A stretch of 64,000 nt of DNA. Source: JAWLHU01 sp049324875. Its GTDB lineage: Bacteria > Bacillota > Sulfobacillia > Symbiobacteriales > Symbiobacteriaceae. The stretch's first letter is position 1. The number at the start of each line of letters is the position of its first letter. The notes below the pieces were generated by a model. It ran no database searches and was not told where the DNA came from. It saw nothing but the letters and a program-made list of their open reading frames with translations. Positions 63,303-64,000 of this stretch are shown here, one piece after another. The stretch spans positions 24,536-88,535 of the forward strand of contig JBMONC010000046.1 in NCBI GenBank assembly GCA_049324875.1. Reading direction: 5' to 3'. A program made the position numbers and the translations under genes.

Positions 63303-64000
63303 ATGCGGTTCGCCGGTGCCGATGGCTGCAGGGCCGGTTGGGTGGTCGCCTGGATGGATGAGACCGGCCGGTTTGCGCCGCTGACCCTCCACGAGACGCT
63401 TGCGGAGGTGGTCGCGGCCTGCGAAGGGGTCGGGGCGCTCCTGATCGATATCCCCATGGGGCTGCGGGAGCAGGGCGGCGAGCGGACCTGTGACCTCCAG
63501 ACCCGCCGCCTGCTGGGCCGTCGCGGCTCCACCCTCTTCCGGGTCCCGGTTCGCAGCGCCGTCTATGCCCCCACCCGGGAGGCTGCCGACGCCCTCAACC
63601 GGGCAGCCACCGGCAAGGGGATCTCCGCCCAGGCCTTCGGCATCTGCAGGAAGATCGCCGAGGCGGACCGGCTGCTCCAGGCCAACCCGGGCCTTCGGGC
63701 CTGGGTCCACGAGTCCCACCCGGAGGCCTGCTTCGGGGCCCTGAATGGCTGGGAGCCGCTGCTGGAGAAGAAGAAAGGCCGCCAGGGGCAGGAGCGCCGC
63801 CTGGCGATTTTGGCGCGCCATGCCGCGAATGCGGCGGAGCGCCTGGGGGAGGGGCTGACCCGCCACCGCCGAAGCCAGGTCGCCGCCGATGACCTGATCG
63901 ATGCGATGGTCCTCGCCCTCTCCGCCCGGCTGGCCCACGCCAACGGGCTGCCGGCGCTCCCCCAGGAGGAGGAACGGGACCCCCTCGGCCTTCCGATGCG
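63303..64000 (+). CDS. DUF429 family protein (partial, runs off the window)
   Basis: ATG 63303 follows GGGGGCGG. The frame is open to the end, about 232 residues. It has the DUF429 motifs GADGCRAGWVVAWM, DIPMGL, the central AFGICRKIAEAD and HESHPEACFGALNG. This RNase H-like family is of unclear function. It probably follows the ATPase gene in one transcript. Confidence 0.85.
   Translation, partial: MRFAGADGCRAGWVVAWMDETGRFAPLTLHETLAEVVAACEGVGALLIDIPMGLREQGGERTCDLQTRRLLGRRGSTLFRVPVRSAVYAPTREAADALNRAATGKGISAQAFGICRKIAEADRLLQANPGLRAWVHESHPEACFGALNGWEPLLEKKKGRQGQERRLAILARHAANAAERLGEGLTRHRRSQVAADDLIDAMVLALSARLAHANGLPALPQEEERDPLGLPM

Overview
This 64 kb window is high-GC, densely packed bacterial DNA from a Gram-positive, endospore-forming Firmicute. 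The evidence is two CotF-like spore coat proteins, a TasA/SipW matrix-fibre locus, a sigma-A gene next to dnaG, a PPDK/PPDK-regulator pair, T-box, glycine and c-di-AMP riboswitches, a CIRCE operator and many GTG/TTG starts behind strong GGAGG ribosome sites. The GC content and gene style resemble Symbiobacterium and its relatives. That assignment is an inference from style and synteny, not a sequence match.

Layout. 0-3.4 kb: the tail of one gene, a beta-propeller lipoprotein, then about 1 kb of rearranged DNA (a 25-residue hydrophobic peptide gene, a serine-recombinase fragment, 21-bp repeats, and a 64-bp broken copy of rpoD region 4) and an exported membrane-anchored protein. 3.4-6.5 kb: rpoD and dnaG. 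6.9-17.7 kb: one minus-strand operon of two related GNAT acetyltransferases, a DUF6916-like protein, three phage-tail-collar (Mdp-like) proteins and a giant CSLREA/beta-helix/DUF11/SLH surface protein split by an in-frame amber codon. 17.9-34 kb: ppdK, ppsR, a DUF1189 protein, a secreted lipase-like protein, a lipoprotein with a broken paralogue, glyS-glyQ under a glycine T-box, a DUF2157/GDYXXLXY pair, the two coat proteins and recO. Together with dnaG-rpoD these look like the remains of a recO-glyQS-ppsR-ppdK-dnaG-rpoD cluster with surface genes inserted into it.

34-41.7 kb: an NnrS-like membrane protein, a diguanylate cyclase, deoC, a GNAT, a TapA-like/sipW/tasA/tasA operon and a CAP-domain protein behind a c-di-AMP riboswitch. 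42-47.5 kb: a Fur-box gene for a small Cys-rich protein, then a Fur-controlled siderophore ABC transporter whose ATPase is two nucleotide-binding domains fused in one chain. 47.5-50.8 kb: purU behind a tandem glycine riboswitch, and groES-groEL behind CIRCE. 51-59 kb: an unknown protein, a Gfo/Idh/MocA oxidoreductase, a DUF3105 protein, a short atypical cytochrome P450, a small muconolactone-isomerase-like protein, a large LuxR-type ATPase regulator and ferritin. 59-63.3 kb: a second siderophore ABC transporter with a shared Fur box. The window ends inside a DUF429 gene.

The strongest candidate for an undescribed system is the 6.9-17.7 kb operon. It combines conserved tail-collar, DUF6916 and GNAT proteins with an SLH-anchored adhesin-like giant. 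No phage structural, packaging or lysis genes accompany it, so a cell-surface or secreted role is likelier than a prophage remnant.
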